DNA of 32,502 nt, taken from positions 1-32,502 of the forward strand of contig LGFT01000018.1 of the NCBI GenBank assembly GCA_001509375.1, given 5' to 3'. The position numbers and the translations under genes were made by a program. The stretch comes from Methanothrix harundinacea. Its GTDB lineage: Archaea > Halobacteriota > Methanosarcinia > Methanotrichales > Methanotrichaceae. This document shows positions 15,218-23,771 of the stretch, in pieces. Position 1 is the first letter of the stretch, and each line of letters begins with the position of its first letter. Under the pieces are notes generated by a model. That model was not told where the DNA came from and did not search any database. It saw only the letters and a list, made by a program, of their open reading frames with translations.

Positions 15218-16348
15218 TCACCACCCAGAACAGATCTCTATAGCCCTGAGGAGGTCTGAGCGGGAGACTATTCCGACGAGCTTGCCCTCATCCATCACGG
15301 GAAGCCTCCGGATCTGCCGTTCCATCATCTTCTTCATCGCCTCGGCAGCGTCAGCGTTCGGCTCGATCACGTATATCGACTTCACCATGATCTCTCCCAC
15401 GGTGATCTTCTCCCTCTTCTCCTCGGGAACCCTCTGTACGTCGGAGATCGTCACGATCCCCGCGAGCCTCCCGTCCACCAACACGGGGTACCCCCGATGC
15501 TTCTCGCGGAACATGAGGTTCATGATCTCGGGGAGGGGAGTCTCCGGCGAGACGGTCTTCAGGTCCACCGACATGATGTCCCTCACCTTAACGCCCTCCA
15601 GGGGGACGACGATGGCCGTTGACCTCTCCTCGTCAGAGGCCGCGATGTAGATGAATATGGCTATCACCACCAGAAGGATGCCGCCGCCGAAGAGGCCCAA
15701 AAAGAACATCATAATCGCAAAGAACTTGCCGATATTTGCGGCCCGTCTCGTCGCCTCGACGTAGGCCATCCTGGATGCAAACCAGGCCCGCAGGACTCTG
15801 CCGCCGTCCATGGGGAAGGCCGGGAGGAGGTTGAAGATCATCAGGACTATGTTGATCACCCCCAGGGTCCAGAGGAGGGTGGTGAGGGGGTGGCCACCGC
15901 CCAGAAGGATGGCCGACTGGATGCTCAAGAGGGTGCATCCGACTCCGATGATCCCGCTGACGCCCGGCCCTGCCACCGCCATCCTGGCCTCCATGCTGGG
16001 GTCGCGGGGTATGTCCTCCATCGAGGCGACTCCGCCGAAGATGTAGAGTGTGATGCTCCGGATCTTTATCCCGTACCGCATCGCCACGAACGAGTGGCCC
16101 AGCTCATGGAGGGCGACGCATACGAAGAGGAGAATGGAGAAGGCGAAGGAGTAGGCCCATCTCGCCCCCGAGGGCTCGACGGCTCCAAAGCCGTATGCAA
16201 AATCGAAGACCTGGCCGAAAATTTTGACGGGAAAGGGCTGGGTGAAGGTTGTGAATACATAGGCGACGAAGGGTATGATCGCGAGGAAGGTGACGTGAAG
16301 TCTGATGGGGATTCCAGCGATCCTCCCGATGGAGAAGGCGGAGCTCAT
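15218..16348 (-). CDS. M50 (site-2 type) membrane metalloprotease with two CBS domains
   Basis: The protein has 376 residues. The zinc motif HELGH is at 81-85 in a membrane helix, and the third-ligand motif NLLPAFPMDGGRVLRA is at 173-188. Several membrane segments make up the first 235 residues. The C-terminal third is a pair of CBS domains (about 250-310 and 315-374) that usually sense adenine nucleotides. This matches the archaeal S2P homologue of Methanocaldococcus in layout. Such enzymes cleave membrane-bound substrates. ATG 16346-16348 has an AAGATATTAA element about 28 nt upstream. It is the first gene of a likely two-gene unit with the TraB-family gene. Confidence 0.92.
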   Translation of the reverse strand: MSSAFSIGRIAGIPIRLHVTFLAIIPFVAYVFTTFTQPFPVKIFGQVFDFAYGFGAVEPSGARWAYSFAFSILLFVCVALHELGHSFVAMRYGIKIRSITLYIFGGVASMEDIPRDPSMEARMAVAGPGVSGIIGVGCTLLSIQSAILLGGGHPLTTLLWTLGVINIVLMIFNLLPAFPMDGGRVLRAWFASRMAYVEATRRAANIGKFFAIMMFFLGLFGGGILLVVIAIFIYIAASDEERSTAIVVPLEGVKVRDIMSVDLKTVSPETPLPEIMNLMFREKHRGYPVLVDGRLAGIVTISDVQRVPEEKREKITVGEIMVKSIYVIEPNADAAEAMKKMMERQIRRLPVMDEGKLVGIVSRSDLLRAIEICSGW

Positions 16349-16370
16349 GAAATTAGACTCGTTCTGCCCG

Positions 16371-16380
16371 TTAATATCTT
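16371..16380 (-). promoter_or_regulatory. TATA-like box of the M50 protease gene
   Basis: AAGATATTAA (minus strand) is centred about 28 nt before the ATG at 16348, with no clear ribosome binding site between. This fits a leaderless transcript. Confidence 0.4.
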
Positions 16381-16531
16381 TTTTGAGGGATGGGTGTCGG
16401 AGGCGTAGAAATCACATCGTTCTTCTTTTGTAACATTTCAACGGAAATTGTTATAACCAATTATCGCCAGATACTTCTTTGGCGGCGACTGATCGTCCTT
16501 CAGCTGACCGCCAAATCGGAGAATTGGGATC

Positions 16532-17767
16532 ATGAAGACCAAATTAACACTTGTGCTTTTTTCGCTTCTATTACTGACGATGCCGTCGATAGCTTCGGAT
16601 TACACCCTGCGGATCTTCGGCAACGCCAACATGGACGACGCCATCGACGAGGAGGATCTCGACCTGATCGAGGCGATGATCGGAGGATCGGAGGCGGAGA
16701 CAGAGCTTGCAGACGCCAACCATGACGGCCTCATCGACGAGGACGACCTAACTCGTGTGGAGGAGATAATTCGGGGCGATCCGACGGAGGTCACCCTCAT
16801 CGACTCGACTGAGAGGGTCGTGAAGGTTAAAACGCCGGCGGAGAGGATAGTTCCCCTCAACATGCGCCACGCCACAGCAGTCATCGTTTTGGGTGGCGAG
16901 GACGAGATCGTCGGCGTCGATAGCACCGTTCTGGATCGAGAGCTGCTCTTCGAAAACCTCAGCACGAGGGCTCTCGTCGGCTCCACCAAGGAGCCGGACA
17001 TCGAGGCGATCCTCGAGCTTGAGCCCGACCTCGTCATAACCTTCACCCATCTCGCCCCCCAGGACCAGCTGGACGATAAGCTCCCTTCTGAAGTCGCCCT
17101 CGTCCGGTTCGACCTCTCTCGGTCCGAAAACCTGAAAGAGGAGATGATGGCCCTCGGCTACCTCATTGGCAATCGAGAGGCCGTGAAAGATTATGAAGAG
17201 TGGTACGACCTCTATATGGGGGCCGTTCTGGAGAAGGTCTCCGGGATCCCCGAAGAGGACCGGGTCAGGGTCTTCATGGAGAGGGAAAGTACCGATCGTG
17301 AGGCATCTGTCCGGTGGGCCTACGCCAGCGATACGGGGTACACCGACCTCTGCGACGTAGCGGGCGGGGTGAACATCGCAAAAGAGAAGATCGATTATAA
17401 CGCTGATATAGAGGCGGAGTGGGTGATGGAGGAGAACCCCGAAGTGATCATAGGCCTCTCTTACAGCGGCGGCTACAGGGTGGATGACGACGCTCCCCTG
17501 ATGGCGTATCGGGACGCGATCATGAGCGCCCCGGGCTTCGAGCTGGTGGACGCCGTGAAAAATGGGCGAGTCTACATAATCTCGGGCGATTTCTCCCTCG
17601 GTCCTCAGATGACTATCGGGGCCGTCGCCGTAGCCAAGTGGCTCTACCCTGAGCTCTTCAGTGACCTGGATATCGAGGCGATCCACCAGGAGTTTCTGAA
17701 GAAGTTCATGCACGTCGACTACGACCTCACAGAACACGGGGCCTTCGTCTACCCGCCGCTGGATTGA
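16532..17767 (+). CDS. Dockerin-fused periplasmic-binding protein (FecB/BtuF-like)
   Basis: The protein has 411 residues. A signal peptide (1-22) is followed by a dockerin type I pair of EF-hand-like repeats (29-81): NANMDDAIDEEDL, slightly degenerate, and DANHDGLIDEDDL, canonical. The remainder (from about 86) is a cobalamin/siderophore-type substrate-binding protein: RIVPLNMRHATAVIVLGG, LVGSTKEPDIEAILELEPDLVITF, DLCDVAGGVNIA, NPEVIIGLSYSGG and a long helix bridging the lobes. Such proteins deliver iron, cobalamin or related ligands to an ABC importer, but no permease or ATPase gene lies in the window. The dockerin suggests tethering to a cohesin-bearing surface protein instead of a lipid anchor. 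It is monocistronic and convergent with the aldolase gene, with 43 bp between the stops. Confidence 0.88.
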   Translation: MKTKLTLVLFSLLLLTMPSIASDYTLRIFGNANMDDAIDEEDLDLIEAMIGGSEAETELADANHDGLIDEDDLTRVEEIIRGDPTEVTLIDSTERVVKVKTPAERIVPLNMRHATAVIVLGGEDEIVGVDSTVLDRELLFENLSTRALVGSTKEPDIEAILELEPDLVITFTHLAPQDQLDDKLPSEVALVRFDLSRSENLKEEMMALGYLIGNREAVKDYEEWYDLYMGAVLEKVSGIPEEDRVRVFMERESTDREASVRWAYASDTGYTDLCDVAGGVNIAKEKIDYNADIEAEWVMEENPEVIIGLSYSGGYRVDDDAPLMAYRDAIMSAPGFELVDAVKNGRVYIISGDFSLGPQMTIGAVAVAKWLYPELFSDLDIEAIHQEFLKKFMHVDYDLTEHGAFVYPPLD

Positions 17768-17810
17768 TGCTTGTGAAATGGTCTGGGTAAGGTTTACATC
17801 ATCCCTCGCA

Positions 17811-18359
17811 TCATCCCGCGCTCACCAGCCGCCTGATCATGGCGCTGTGCTCCACCATGCAGACGACGATGTAGGCCTCTTCGAGGGTCGCCCCGATGGC
17901 GAAGACGCCATGCCCCCGGACGATGCATGCCCTGTGTTCTTTGAGGGCGCTAGAGGCATGTTTTGCGAGGCTTAGGCTTCCCATCTCCCCCTCGACGATG
18001 GGGACGGCCCCGAGAAACTTGGACCCTTCGCCGTCCATCGGCTCGAAGGGCCCCTCCTCCAAAATCGAGGTGGCGACGGCGTAGGGGGAGTGGGTGTGGA
18101 TGACGGCCCCGGCCTTCGTCCTCTCGTAGATGGCCCGGTGGACGACCGTCTCGCAGCTGGCGAGGGCATCTTCGGGGCATGGGCCCTCCCGGGACACCTC
18201 GATCACCTGGTCGTGGCCGATCTCGTCGAGCATCGATCCCGTGGAGGTGATCAGGATCTTTCCCTCGGAAAGGAGGCTGATGTTCCCGAAGTGGGCGTAA
18301 GCGAGTCCTTGTGAGACGACCTTTCGCCCGAACTTCGATATCTCGTTTTTGGGGTCCAT
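17811..18359 (-). CDS. Class II aldolase, L-fuculose-phosphate aldolase type
   Basis: The protein has about 182 residues. Class II aldolase/adducin landmarks are GNISLL, ITSTGSML, the zinc ligands in VIHTHSPYA, and IVRGHGVFAIG with the third histidine. In Methanocaldococcus the homologue (MJ1418) makes lactaldehyde from fuculose-1-phosphate, proposed as a source of lactate for coenzyme F420, so a similar role is plausible here. Three starts are possible (GTG 18368, ATG 18362, ATG 18359). I prefer ATG 18359 because GAGGTG, which overlaps the stop of the upstream subtilase gene, then lies 6 nt away. The coupling to a secreted protease is functionally unexpected. Confidence 0.85.
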   Translation of the reverse strand: MDPKNEISKFGRKVVSQGLAYAHFGNISLLSEGKILITSTGSMLDEIGHDQVIEVSREGPCPEDALASCETVVHRAIYERTKAGAVIHTHSPYAVATSILEEGPFEPMDGEGSKFLGAVPIVEGEMGSLSLAKHASSALKEHRACIVRGHGVFAIGATLEEAYIVVCMVEHSAMIRRLVSAG

Positions 18360-18369
18360 CATCTTCACC

Positions 18370-20274
18370 TCAGGTCAGGACGAAAGGGACGGCGGTAGTA
18401 TCCCTCCCCCCGAAGGGGTCGGCAGCCTCCACCGCGATCGAATACTCGCCGGGGGCCCAGAACCTCGTCTCCCAGCGACCTGTGTAGACGCCGTTTCCGT
18501 CGAAATCGCGCATCGGGATCCTGATCTCCCTCTCTTCGCCGATGACGTGGACCTCGACGTCGGAGACGTCTCCAGAGACTCCAGCCTCTATCATGACGGG
18601 ATCTCCAGTCATGGCCTTGGACCTGCTCAAATCGAGGCTAAATACCTCGGGGTCGGACCGGTCCTCGCTCCCCTCCACCCGGGATAAGGCAGCGGAGAGG
18701 TTGAGGGCACCGTAACCGTAATTGTTGTCGGGACCCGATAGCCCCACGTCGTCGGCGGACCTGAGGAGAACCCTCTTCACCCCCGCAGGGTCGAGGGTGG
18801 GCTGCTTTTCGAGGATCACCGCAGCAGCTCCCGCCACTTGGGGTGCAGCCATGGAGGTTCCGTCCATATTGCCCTCACCGCGAAGGGTTCCAGACCGAGC
18901 AGAGGTGACGTTCACCCCCACCGCCACCAGGTCCGGTTTGACCCGGTTGTCTGGGGTCGGGCCCCGGGAAGATCTATGGAAGAGATCCCCGGAGGGGTCC
19001 ATAGCTCCCACGGTTATCACCTTCTCCGCTGTTCCGGGCGTCACGATCGACCGTGCGGCGGGACCTGAGTTTCCGGCAGCGACGCACATCACTATCCCTT
19101 CGTCGACCATCCTTTCGCAGGCTGAGTCGAGAAGGGTGGACCCGTCGCTCGGCCCCTCGCCGCCGACGCTGAAAGAGATCACGTCTATTCCCAGCTCCCC
19201 CTGATTTTCTAGAATCCAGTCGAGAGCGGTGAAGGCATCGGATAGGTAGCATGCACCATCTTCGTCCATCACCTTGATCACCACAAGCTCGGCTCCCGGG
19301 GCCACTCCGCCCCGATCTCCGGTTCCTGCGATGAGGCTTGCGCAATGGGTGCCGTGGCCGTGGTCGTCGTAGGCCTCCTCCTTCCCGTTGACGAAGTCCT
19401 TGAAGGCGACGATCTTTGGATCCTGGGTGAAGATGTCGTCATCCATGTCGTCGAGGGACCTGTGGTTCGGATCGGCTCCGGTATCCAGGATCGCCACCGT
19501 CCTTCCCCTTCCATTATATTCACTGACGTTAAGTCGGGGATCCTTCCTGGGGCTGTACCCTTCTGAGACCCCGCCCAGGATGGTAAGCTTCTTATCCTCG
19601 TAAACTCCTTTGACGCCCTCCGTCCCCGCCAGGCTCTCAAGCTCATCTTTGGGGATCACCATCGAAGTTCCGGGCAGGACTCTGAACGCTTCGTCCTCCT
19701 CCTGAACCCTCATTTTCTCCCTCCTCAGAGAGACGTTCTCCTCGTGGAGGACTATGACCTTCAGTTCTCGGTCTTTGCGCTTCTCGAGGCTGTCTTCGAT
19801 CCGATTGGAATTGAGGTCCAGGGGGTCGAGGACCTTGAGGATCAGGTCAGAGCTCACCGCGGCGTTTCCCGCCCGATCGACGGCGACGATTGCGATCCTG
19901 TAGTCACCGGGCGGCAGGTTAGAGCTACAGTGCCCCTCGTACCTTCCGGTCCGAGCGAGGTCGATCAGAGGCACGTAGCGTCCCCCCACTTCGGCGTAGA
20001 CGATGTCGACCATGATGTCGTCTCTCACCCAGGCGCTGATCTCCACCTTTGGGTCGCCCCGCTTCACGATCATCGGAGCGACGTGAGCGTTGAATATGAC
20101 GGGGGGTTCGATGTCGTCATCGGGGTTTAAGACGGAGTCCATCCTCTGGAGAAACCATCTTGGGGAGACCTCTGGAGGTTGTTCGTTCAAGGAGACGGAG
20201 ATGGCCGCGCCGCTGGAGGCGACGACGAAGATCGCCACCAGGGCGACAAAAAATGGAGGGCTTAGGCGGCTCAT
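18370..20274 (-). CDS. Secreted subtilisin-like serine protease (S8 family)
   Basis: The protein has 634 residues. It has a signal peptide (1-23), an immunoglobulin-like region (about 55-150), a short acidic linker DLNSNRIEDSLE, and a propeptide-like stretch with PKDELESLAGTEGVKGVY. The catalytic domain (about 255-535) has Asp264 in AILDTGAD, His307 in HGHGTHCAS, Asn402 in AAGNSGP and Ser474 in GTSMAAPQVAG, all intact. The C-terminus (about 545-634) is another beta-sandwich domain. The product should be an active extracellular protease. A TTATTAAT element about 30 nt before the ATG (20274) overlaps the stop of the rhodanese gene. The downstream aldolase starts within the subtilase stop region. 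Confidence 0.93.
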   Translation of the reverse strand: MSRLSPPFFVALVAIFVVASSGAAISVSLNEQPPEVSPRWFLQRMDSVLNPDDDIEPPVIFNAHVAPMIVKRGDPKVEISAWVRDDIMVDIVYAEVGGRYVPLIDLARTGRYEGHCSSNLPPGDYRIAIVAVDRAGNAAVSSDLILKVLDPLDLNSNRIEDSLEKRKDRELKVIVLHEENVSLRREKMRVQEEDEAFRVLPGTSMVIPKDELESLAGTEGVKGVYEDKKLTILGGVSEGYSPRKDPRLNVSEYNGRGRTVAILDTGADPNHRSLDDMDDDIFTQDPKIVAFKDFVNGKEEAYDDHGHGTHCASLIAGTGDRGGVAPGAELVVIKVMDEDGACYLSDAFTALDWILENQGELGIDVISFSVGGEGPSDGSTLLDSACERMVDEGIVMCVAAGNSGPAARSIVTPGTAEKVITVGAMDPSGDLFHRSSRGPTPDNRVKPDLVAVGVNVTSARSGTLRGEGNMDGTSMAAPQVAGAAAVILEKQPTLDPAGVKRVLLRSADDVGLSGPDNNYGYGALNLSAALSRVEGSEDRSDPEVFSLDLSRSKAMTGDPVMIEAGVSGDVSDVEVHVIGEEREIRIPMRDFDGNGVYTGRWETRFWAPGEYSIAVEAADPFGGRDTTAVPFVLT

Positions 20275-20301
20275 CTTCGGAGTTTTTACTTATTCATCCG
20301 A

Positions 20302-22056
20302 TTAATAACTTCCTAGCTTTCTGATCCCCGTGCTGGCGGAGGCCGGGGCCGTCTCCTGGACCGGAGCCATGCTATCGATCTCGATCGTCAGGACATCCTC
20401 GAAGTAGGAGGTCTTTCCGCCCGCAGCCGCCGCCAGGGTCACCGTATAGGCCCCATCGGCCGCGCTGGTGGCGTCCCAGGTTCCTACGTATTCATCGCTC
20501 ATGGTAGAGGCGAGCTCGATGGTGGCCATGATCTCCCCATCCAGGTTCTGGATGAGGGCTCCAGCGGCGGTGATCGGAGCGAGAGTGGTCTTCCCGATGG
20601 AGCCGAGCTTGACGCCGCCGGTGATCTCAGAGGGGTTCGAGCCCGAGGCGTAGAGGGCGACGGGGTCGAAGCAGGCGACGCACCCCATCGTCTTCACCGT
20701 CGGCTCCTCCAGGGACGGCTCTGAGAGGATCGCCTCGATCTCGGCTTCGTTGACTATGGATTCTTCCGTCTCGTTGGACCCTTCTTCTACGGCGGCTTCT
20801 TTTGCGGCCTCAGTAACGGCTGCCGAATCTTCGACGGCCGCCTCCTCTGACGCGGCCTCTTCATCGAAGGTCTCCGCCGCGAAGAGCTCTGTCTCAGAAT
20901 CTGCCTCGTCGGGGACGACGTCAAAGGTGGCATAGATCTTCACCGGGCCGGGCCTTGCAGGGTTCGGGTCTGCCCGGGCCTCTTTCAGGACGACCTTGAC
21001 CGGCTCCCTCTTCGCCTCCCAGTCGTTCCAGGTGTAGATGCTCGATTCGTATCCCATCAGTTGGAGGGCGAAGGAGACCATGGCCGCCCTCGCGCCGGCG
21101 TTGGAGTAGACGGCGATCTTCTCTCCATCGTCGAGGCCAGAGAAGATCTCCGCCAGCTCTTCGCCGCTCTTCATCCGGCCGCCAGTCAGGATCTCGTCAT
21201 AATCTATGTGGATGGCTCCCTGAATCTTATCCGCGGCGAACTCCTGGAGGGTCCGGGCGTCGACGAGCTGATACTCGCCGCTGGAAACCCCCACATAGTC
21301 GGCCAAAAGTCCCGATCTCACCCGGGGCTCGTAGGTCACAGCGGGCCTCTCGTTCGCCTTCTTCTCGGTGGCCTTCCCTGCGTCCCTCCACTCTTCCAGC
21401 CCTCCGTCCAGGACCTGGACGTCATCGTGGCCGACGTACCTCAAGGCCCAGAAGACGAAGGGGGCGACGGATATCCCGTCGCAGGGTTCGCAGCTGCCGT
21501 ATACCACTACTGAGTCTTCGGGGGATATGCCGGCGTTCCCGAAGATCTCGGCCATCTCTGCTGCAGGCTTGGGGTTGTTCTTCACGTCGAGAAGCTCGTC
21601 CCAGTAGAGGGGGATCGATCCCTTGATGTGGATTGTCTCGTAGTCGGATCCCACGTCGAGGATCACATCTGCGTCCTCGGCCTCTTCGAGGGAGGCGAGA
21701 AACTCGTCGTGGACAAACTCTCCATTGCTTCTATCGCCCTCGCTCTCCATGGCAGCCCTCGCCAACTGGGGCCGCGAAGGCCCCTCACTCGCGGTGTTGT
21801 CATCGAAGCTGTGGCCAAGGAAGTTATATATGTCCAGTTCGTAGGTCTCCTCTCCCCTACAGGTGGGGCAGCCCCACCTATCCAAGTGTTCTTGAGAGAT
21901 GTTTAAATCCGCGCTTGCGCAGGATACCATGACGAATATCAGTGCCAAAGTCCAGGCCATCTTGCCGATCCTGGACAGGAACCCTGCAGATTTGTGCCCA
22001 GTGTTCTTGTCGGGCCCGTCAATTGAAGACTCGTCTTCTATAACCCCTAATAACAT
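20302..22056 (-). CDS. Secreted double-rhodanese protein with acidic linker and beta C-terminus
   Basis: The protein has 584 residues. A hydrophobic signal segment (about 33-49, AWTLALIFVMVSCASA) follows a 32-residue N-region; ATG at 21960 would give a normal signal peptide. CPTC (63-66) comes next. Rhodanese-like domain 1 (about 115-228) has the loop VVVYGSCEPCDG with Cys189 and Cys192 and ends VQVLDGGLEEW. Domain 2 (about 245-350) reads IAVYSNAGARAAM, so serine replaces the usual catalytic cysteine after the tyrosine. A Glu/Ala-rich linker (about 395-460), a CVAC pair and a beta-sandwich tail follow. Family members transfer sulfane sulfur, but neither domain has the textbook active-site cysteine position. 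Its role outside the membrane is unknown. Confidence 0.85.
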   Translation of the reverse strand: MLLGVIEDESSIDGPDKNTGHKSAGFLSRIGKMAWTLALIFVMVSCASADLNISQEHLDRWGCPTCRGEETYELDIYNFLGHSFDDNTASEGPSRPQLARAAMESEGDRSNGEFVHDEFLASLEEAEDADVILDVGSDYETIHIKGSIPLYWDELLDVKNNPKPAAEMAEIFGNAGISPEDSVVVYGSCEPCDGISVAPFVFWALRYVGHDDVQVLDGGLEEWRDAGKATEKKANERPAVTYEPRVRSGLLADYVGVSSGEYQLVDARTLQEFAADKIQGAIHIDYDEILTGGRMKSGEELAEIFSGLDDGEKIAVYSNAGARAAMVSFALQLMGYESSIYTWNDWEAKREPVKVVLKEARADPNPARPGPVKIYATFDVVPDEADSETELFAAETFDEEAASEEAAVEDSAAVTEAAKEAAVEEGSNETEESIVNEAEIEAILSEPSLEEPTVKTMGCVACFDPVALYASGSNPSEITGGVKLGSIGKTTLAPITAAGALIQNLDGEIMATIELASTMSDEYVGTWDATSAADGAYTVTLAAAAGGKTSYFEDVLTIEIDSMAPVQETAPASASTGIRKLGSY

Positions 22057-22096
22057 GTTTTTTCCCCTAAAACTAAATTGTAAAGCTTGATCTACC

Positions 22097-23590
22097 TTAA
22101 AGTTGTTGAGAAAGGGCCTCGTTGAAGTCCCAGCCGGACCTCGGCAGAAGCTCCAGCTCCCCTATCTCCTCTTCTATCTCGTATCCCTTTGAGTCCTTCG
22201 CCGTCAGCACTATCTTGTACCTCCCCTCCTCCATCAGGGCTGTCTGGAGGGTGCCGACGTAAACGTCCTCTTCAGATCGGTCCATCCGTATGTACTGAGT
22301 CCTTCCCGAGGACCTCAGAAGGCTCTTGGTCCTGGCCGACATCTGAGGAACCCCGTATTTGGAGTCAATGACGGCCGTCACCGTCACCTGGGTGCCTATT
22401 TGGGCGCGGGCAGGGAAAATGGAGGCGTCCACGAGGGTGAGGGGGAGTATCGCGTCGCCCATGATGGGATAGACGTCTCTCGCCCTCTCGTTGATGACGC
22501 GAGGAAGGTCTGCAAAACCGTCGCTCCCCGATACGTTCTGGCCGGGGCCGCCGAATTCGTCGGAGCCGATGTAGTCTCCCCAGAAGTTTCCTCCTACAGG
22601 ATAGGCTGCATACCACTGGTTGACCCCCCTATCCTCGGCGGGGATGACGCAGTCAAAGATCCTGTTCTTGTAGATGTGGTTTCCGTCGCTGTTGACGAAG
22701 ATACCTTTCTGGCTTCCGGACACGTTGTTCTCGAGGATGGTGTTGTTCCCGTCAGGACCCTCCTGGATCTGGATCCCAAAGACGGGGTTATCGACGATCT
22801 CGTTTCCTCTGATGAGGTTGTATCCCGATCCAGACTGGAGGAATAGGCCCACCACGCCATTTTCAGATATCTCGTTTTCGAGGATCTGGTTATCCGAGCA
22901 GCCGTGGATCATCTTGATCCCAGAGTTCTTGTTTCTGGATAGGACGTTCCTCATCACCAGGTTATCGTCGCAGTCGGTGAAGGTGTAGATCCCATAATCG
23001 TTATCCTCCGCCACGTTCCCTCGGATCACGTTCTCGGAGCAGGATGGGAAGAGGGCGATCCCGTACTCGCCGTTGGAGCTTGCGACGTTGTTGAGGATTA
23101 GGTTTCGGTTCGAGTTGGATAGGTATATTCCGTACCACCCCTCCCCGCCCAGGCCGTTGTAGTTCGCGACGTTGTTTTCGATCCTGTTCTCGTCGGAGAA
23201 GACGAGTCCTATACCCCACTGGACAGATCCGGTCACGGTGTTGTTGGAGATGGTGCAGTTTCTTGAGTTCACCAGGTGTATCCCGTAAAACCCGCCCTCG
23301 ACGGTGAAGCCTGAGACTATTACGTCATCTGCCGCGATCTTGATCCCTATATTCCTCTCGCCAGCCCTGATCTTGGCCTCTGTGCCGATGAGGTTCAGGC
23401 TCTTAGTTATCTCCACATTGTCGTAGACGCCGGGACCCGCGAGGATCGTATCTCCGGGTGCAGCTTCGTTTATTGCGGCCTGGAGGTTTGAGCCCGCCTG
23501 ATAAGTGGTCGCCGAGGTCGAGATGATCCATAGAATCGCCAAGATCGCAGTTGCGCCAAAGAGGCGGCAGAGATACGCTGAAGTTCTCAA
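22097..23590 (-). CDS. Secreted NosD-like parallel beta-helix protein
   Basis: The protein has 497 residues. A signal peptide (1-27) precedes LQAAINEAAPGDTILAGPGVYDN, the typical opening of right-handed beta-helix (PbH1/CASH) proteins. About ten short repeats of the type GI-x-L-x-x-S-x-x-N-x-I-x-x-N follow (70-325). NFWGDYIGSDEFGG is the closing cap seen in archaeal NosD-like surface proteins. A beta-sandwich domain with EEDVYVGTLQTALMEEGRYKIVLTAKD completes it. The start is TTG (23588-23590) with GGTGG 6 nt upstream. These proteins are surface carbohydrate-binding or sugar-modifying candidates; no catalytic residues can be assigned. Confidence 0.88.
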   Translation of the reverse strand: MRTSAYLCRLFGATAILAILWIISTSATTYQAGSNLQAAINEAAPGDTILAGPGVYDNVEITKSLNLIGTEAKIRAGERNIGIKIAADDVIVSGFTVEGGFYGIHLVNSRNCTISNNTVTGSVQWGIGLVFSDENRIENNVANYNGLGGEGWYGIYLSNSNRNLILNNVASSNGEYGIALFPSCSENVIRGNVAEDNDYGIYTFTDCDDNLVMRNVLSRNKNSGIKMIHGCSDNQILENEISENGVVGLFLQSGSGYNLIRGNEIVDNPVFGIQIQEGPDGNNTILENNVSGSQKGIFVNSDGNHIYKNRIFDCVIPAEDRGVNQWYAAYPVGGNFWGDYIGSDEFGGPGQNVSGSDGFADLPRVINERARDVYPIMGDAILPLTLVDASIFPARAQIGTQVTVTAVIDSKYGVPQMSARTKSLLRSSGRTQYIRMDRSEEDVYVGTLQTALMEEGRYKIVLTAKDSKGYEIEEEIGELELLPRSGWDFNEALSQQL

Positions 23591-23771
23591 GCTAACCCAC
23601 CGATCTTAAGGAGGATCTTCGGTTAATAAAGCTAACGTGATGGAATGAATGTTGTGGGGCCCGAAATTTCAAAGGCCTCCTCCTCGAGGCTTTTATAGGG
23701 GTCATGTAGGTCAAAGATGAACACAAGTCTTTTTATTCATCCCGATGGCATGAATGCTTGAGGTGTTCAGT

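Noticed and set aside
16748-17737. Long antisense open frame (329 codons) over the dockerin binding-protein gene
   Set aside because: It mirrors the GC-rich codons of a clear gene on the other strand, shows no domain and has no start signals.
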